A DNA stretch of 64,000 nt. Source: Allohoeflea poritis (GTDB lineage Bacteria; Pseudomonadota; Alphaproteobacteria; Rhizobiales; Rhizobiaceae). The DNA lies in NCBI RefSeq assembly GCF_027889715.1, contig NZ_JAPJZH010000011.1, forward strand, positions 147,607-211,606. Reading direction: 5' to 3'. The translations under genes were made by a program, and so were the position numbers. This document shows positions 62,600 to 64,000 of this stretch, piece by piece (the stretch's first letter is position 1; every line of letters starts with the position of its first letter). Below the pieces are notes generated by a model that was given only the letters and a program-made list of their open reading frames with translations, searched no databases and had not been told where the DNA came from.

Positions 62600-62771
62600 G
62601 GTCCCGCCTCCGACATTTCGCTATTGTTGACCGCAGTTTAGGCCCGGTGCGCGATAGCCGGCAATACAGCCCATCAGAATTGACTTCCAGTCTGCAGCAA
62701 ATTCCCTCACAATCGGCTTTCGAAGGAAAAGGAGCGCTTTCTTCCCGTGCGAAAATCCAATCTGATTGCCC

Positions 62772-63818
62772 ATGCGTCACGTTGAAACCCTGATCGTCGG
62801 AGGCGGTCCCGCCGGCAGCACCTGTGCCTGGCGGTTGAAGCAAGCCGGCCACGATGTGCTCGTGATCGACAAGACCACATTCCCGCGCCTGAAGCTCTGT
62901 GCCGGCTGGATTACGGAAAAGGTGATGGCCGATCTCGAGTTCACGAGCCGGGACTATCCCCATCCGCTGCTCGAGCTCAATGTGCGCAGCCATTTCCCCA
63001 AGGTTCCGTTCGGCCTGAACTGGTTTCCCACGAAAGGTAAGAACTATTCGATCCGCCGTACCGAGTTCGACGCATGGCTGCTTGAGCGTTCCGGCGCTCC
63101 GGTCGAGAACCATTCGGCCAAATCGATCCGGCGCGACAACGGCCGGTATATCATTGACGACACATACAGCTGCGACAATCTGATCGGAGCCGGCGGCACA
63201 ATGTGCCCGGTCCGGCGCAACCTTTTCGAGGACGAGCGCAGAAAGGCGCTGCAGATCGCCACGCTGGAAAGGGAATTCGAATATCCGCAGCGCAAGGACG
63301 ACTGCCATCTCTATTTCGCCCGCCGCGGCCTTGTCGGTTACGCCTGGTTCGTTCCCAAAGGCAATGGTTTCGTCAATATCGGCATCGGCGGCAAGAGCAA
63401 GTACTTCCGCAAGTCCGGCACCAATATTCACGATCATTTCCGCTGGTTCCTCGATGATCTCGTACGCGATCGCCGGCTTGATCCCGAAACCGCCGGAAAT
63501 CTGAAGGCGACCGGCCATCCCTATTTCCTCTACGCCTGGGATGGTCCGGTCAAAAACGAAAACTGCTATCTGATCGGTGATTCAGCCGGCCTCGCCTCGA
63601 TTGATCTGGGCGAAGGCATCGGCCCCGCGGTTGAGAGCGCGCTCATGGCGGCAAACGAGATCCTCGGCGAAGGCGTGTATTCCAAGGAACACATCACCTG
63701 CTATTCCATGGGCGGTCTGACGGAACGGCTGCTCAAGCACTTTGTGCCGCCGAAGGGGATGGATGCAAAAGGCGGCATTTCCGCTGCGTCGGTTGGCGAA
63801 ACCGCGCGGCCCGCATAA
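62772..63818 (+). CDS. Geranylgeranyl-reductase-family FAD oxidoreductase
   Basis: A 348-residue flavoprotein of the geranylgeranyl reductase/FixC-like group. FAD-binding GxGxxG: VETLIVGGGPAGSTCAWRLKQAGHDVLVIDK (residues about 4-34); second motif near LCAGWIT; C-terminal FAD loop YLIGDSAGLASIDLGEGIGPAVESALMAA. These reduce prenyl or other polyisoprenoid chains; the substrate here is unknown. The start codon is ATG 62772; a TTG at 62766 is possible. It converges on an rRNA operon, with a shared hairpin at 63857-63879 in between. Confidence 0.8.
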   Translation: MRHVETLIVGGGPAGSTCAWRLKQAGHDVLVIDKTTFPRLKLCAGWITEKVMADLEFTSRDYPHPLLELNVRSHFPKVPFGLNWFPTKGKNYSIRRTEFDAWLLERSGAPVENHSAKSIRRDNGRYIIDDTYSCDNLIGAGGTMCPVRRNLFEDERRKALQIATLEREFEYPQRKDDCHLYFARRGLVGYAWFVPKGNGFVNIGIGGKSKYFRKSGTNIHDHFRWFLDDLVRDRRLDPETAGNLKATGHPYFLYAWDGPVKNENCYLIGDSAGLASIDLGEGIGPAVESALMAANEILGEGVYSKEHITCYSMGGLTERLLKHFVPPKGMDAKGGISAASVGETARPA

Positions 63819-63856
63819 AGGCTGAATTGCCGTTATTCCTTGCTCAAACAAAAAAA

Positions 63857-63885
63857 CGGCCCGGGAAAAACCCGGGCCGCTTTTG
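63857..63885 (-). terminator. rRNA operon terminator (bidirectional)
   Basis: A perfect 9-bp GC stem (63857-63865 with 63871-63879) and an AAAAA loop. Leftward it is followed by TTTTTTTGTTTG, a strong terminator for the rRNA operon; rightward it has CTTTTG and also serves the flavoprotein gene. Confidence 0.88.
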
Positions 63886-63935
63886 TGGAGTAGGAAGATA
63901 CATTGTGTTTTAGAGGAGATATGTTGCTTTTTGCG

Positions 63936-64000
63936 GACCTGGCGGTGCCCTACTCTCCCGCGTCTTGAGACGAAGTACCATTGGCGCAGGGGTGTTTCAC
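63936..64000 (-). rRNA. rrf: 5S ribosomal RNA, 3' part, cut by window edge
   Basis: The minus strand carries GTGAAACACCCCTGCGCCAA then TGGTACTTCGTCTCAAGACG and CGGGAGAGTAGGGCACCGCC, the conserved 3' half of alphaproteobacterial 5S rRNA, ending near 63936 with AGGTCC. About half of the roughly 115-nt gene is present. The rest of the rRNA operon must lie to the right of the window, transcribed leftward. Confidence 0.93.

Overview
The window looks like a chromosomal segment of an alphaproteobacterium of the order Hyphomicrobiales (Rhizobiales). The reasons are an Rrf2-type regulator with the exact three-cysteine spacing of rhizobial RirA, a form I aerobic CO dehydrogenase cluster, dctBD/TRAP and urt/ure operons of rhizobial layout, GC-rich third codon positions, and a truncated 5S rRNA of alphaproteobacterial type at the right edge. 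I cannot name the genus. No CRISPR array, prophage, tRNA or complete insertion sequence is visible. The only mobile-looking DNA is one MITE-like element.

Layout. 1-570: start of a leftward gene (probably ornithine decarboxylase) with a long, structured leader. 0.57-7.5 kb: amidase and LysR regulator, a DUF1007/NicO metal-export pair, an MFS drug exporter, a small membrane protein and an aminotransferase. 7.5-14.4 kb: a leftward dctPQM TRAP transporter with its dctBD two-component system, a sigma-54 promoter and paired upstream palindromes. 14.4-17.8 kb: modABC molybdate transporter and a DUF533 protein. 17.9-21.4 kb: KDPG aldolase, trhO, and a divergent ferric-iron binding protein/rirA pair with iron-control motifs. 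21.4-25.0 kb: NnrU-like protein, MerR regulator plus SCP2-like protein, divergent acyl-CoA dehydrogenase, TetR. 25.5-34.7 kb: the cox cluster (MHYT-LytTR regulator, coxMSL, coxDEF, a MocA-like cytidylyltransferase, coxG). 34.7-39.9 kb: Lrp regulator divergent from a fused indolepyruvate:ferredoxin oxidoreductase and an aromatic aminotransferase. 40.0-48.1 kb: leftward genes for succinate-semialdehyde dehydrogenase, a LacI regulator, a GAF protein, and a tetR-dctPQM-M24 operon. 48.6-59.4 kb: urea import and hydrolysis (urtABCDE, ureD, MITE, ureABCEFG). 59.5-64.0 kb: TetR with its CurA-like reductase target, cytochrome b561, DUF202 protein, a geranylgeranyl-reductase-like flavoprotein and the end of an rRNA operon.

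How the parts fit. Several genes feed metals to metalloenzymes in the same window: modABC and the MocA-like transferase supply the Mo-cytosine-dinucleotide cofactor of CO dehydrogenase, while UreE/UreG deliver nickel to urease and the NicO protein may export excess nickel or cobalt. Nitrogen and carbon uptake appear to be under sigma-54 control: clear -24/-12 elements precede urtA and dctP. Many local regulators can be paired with a readable operator next to them (DctD, RirA, LytTR, two TetRs, MerR, Lrp, LacI). All functional statements come from reading the sequence and from knowledge of the families; no database search was run.
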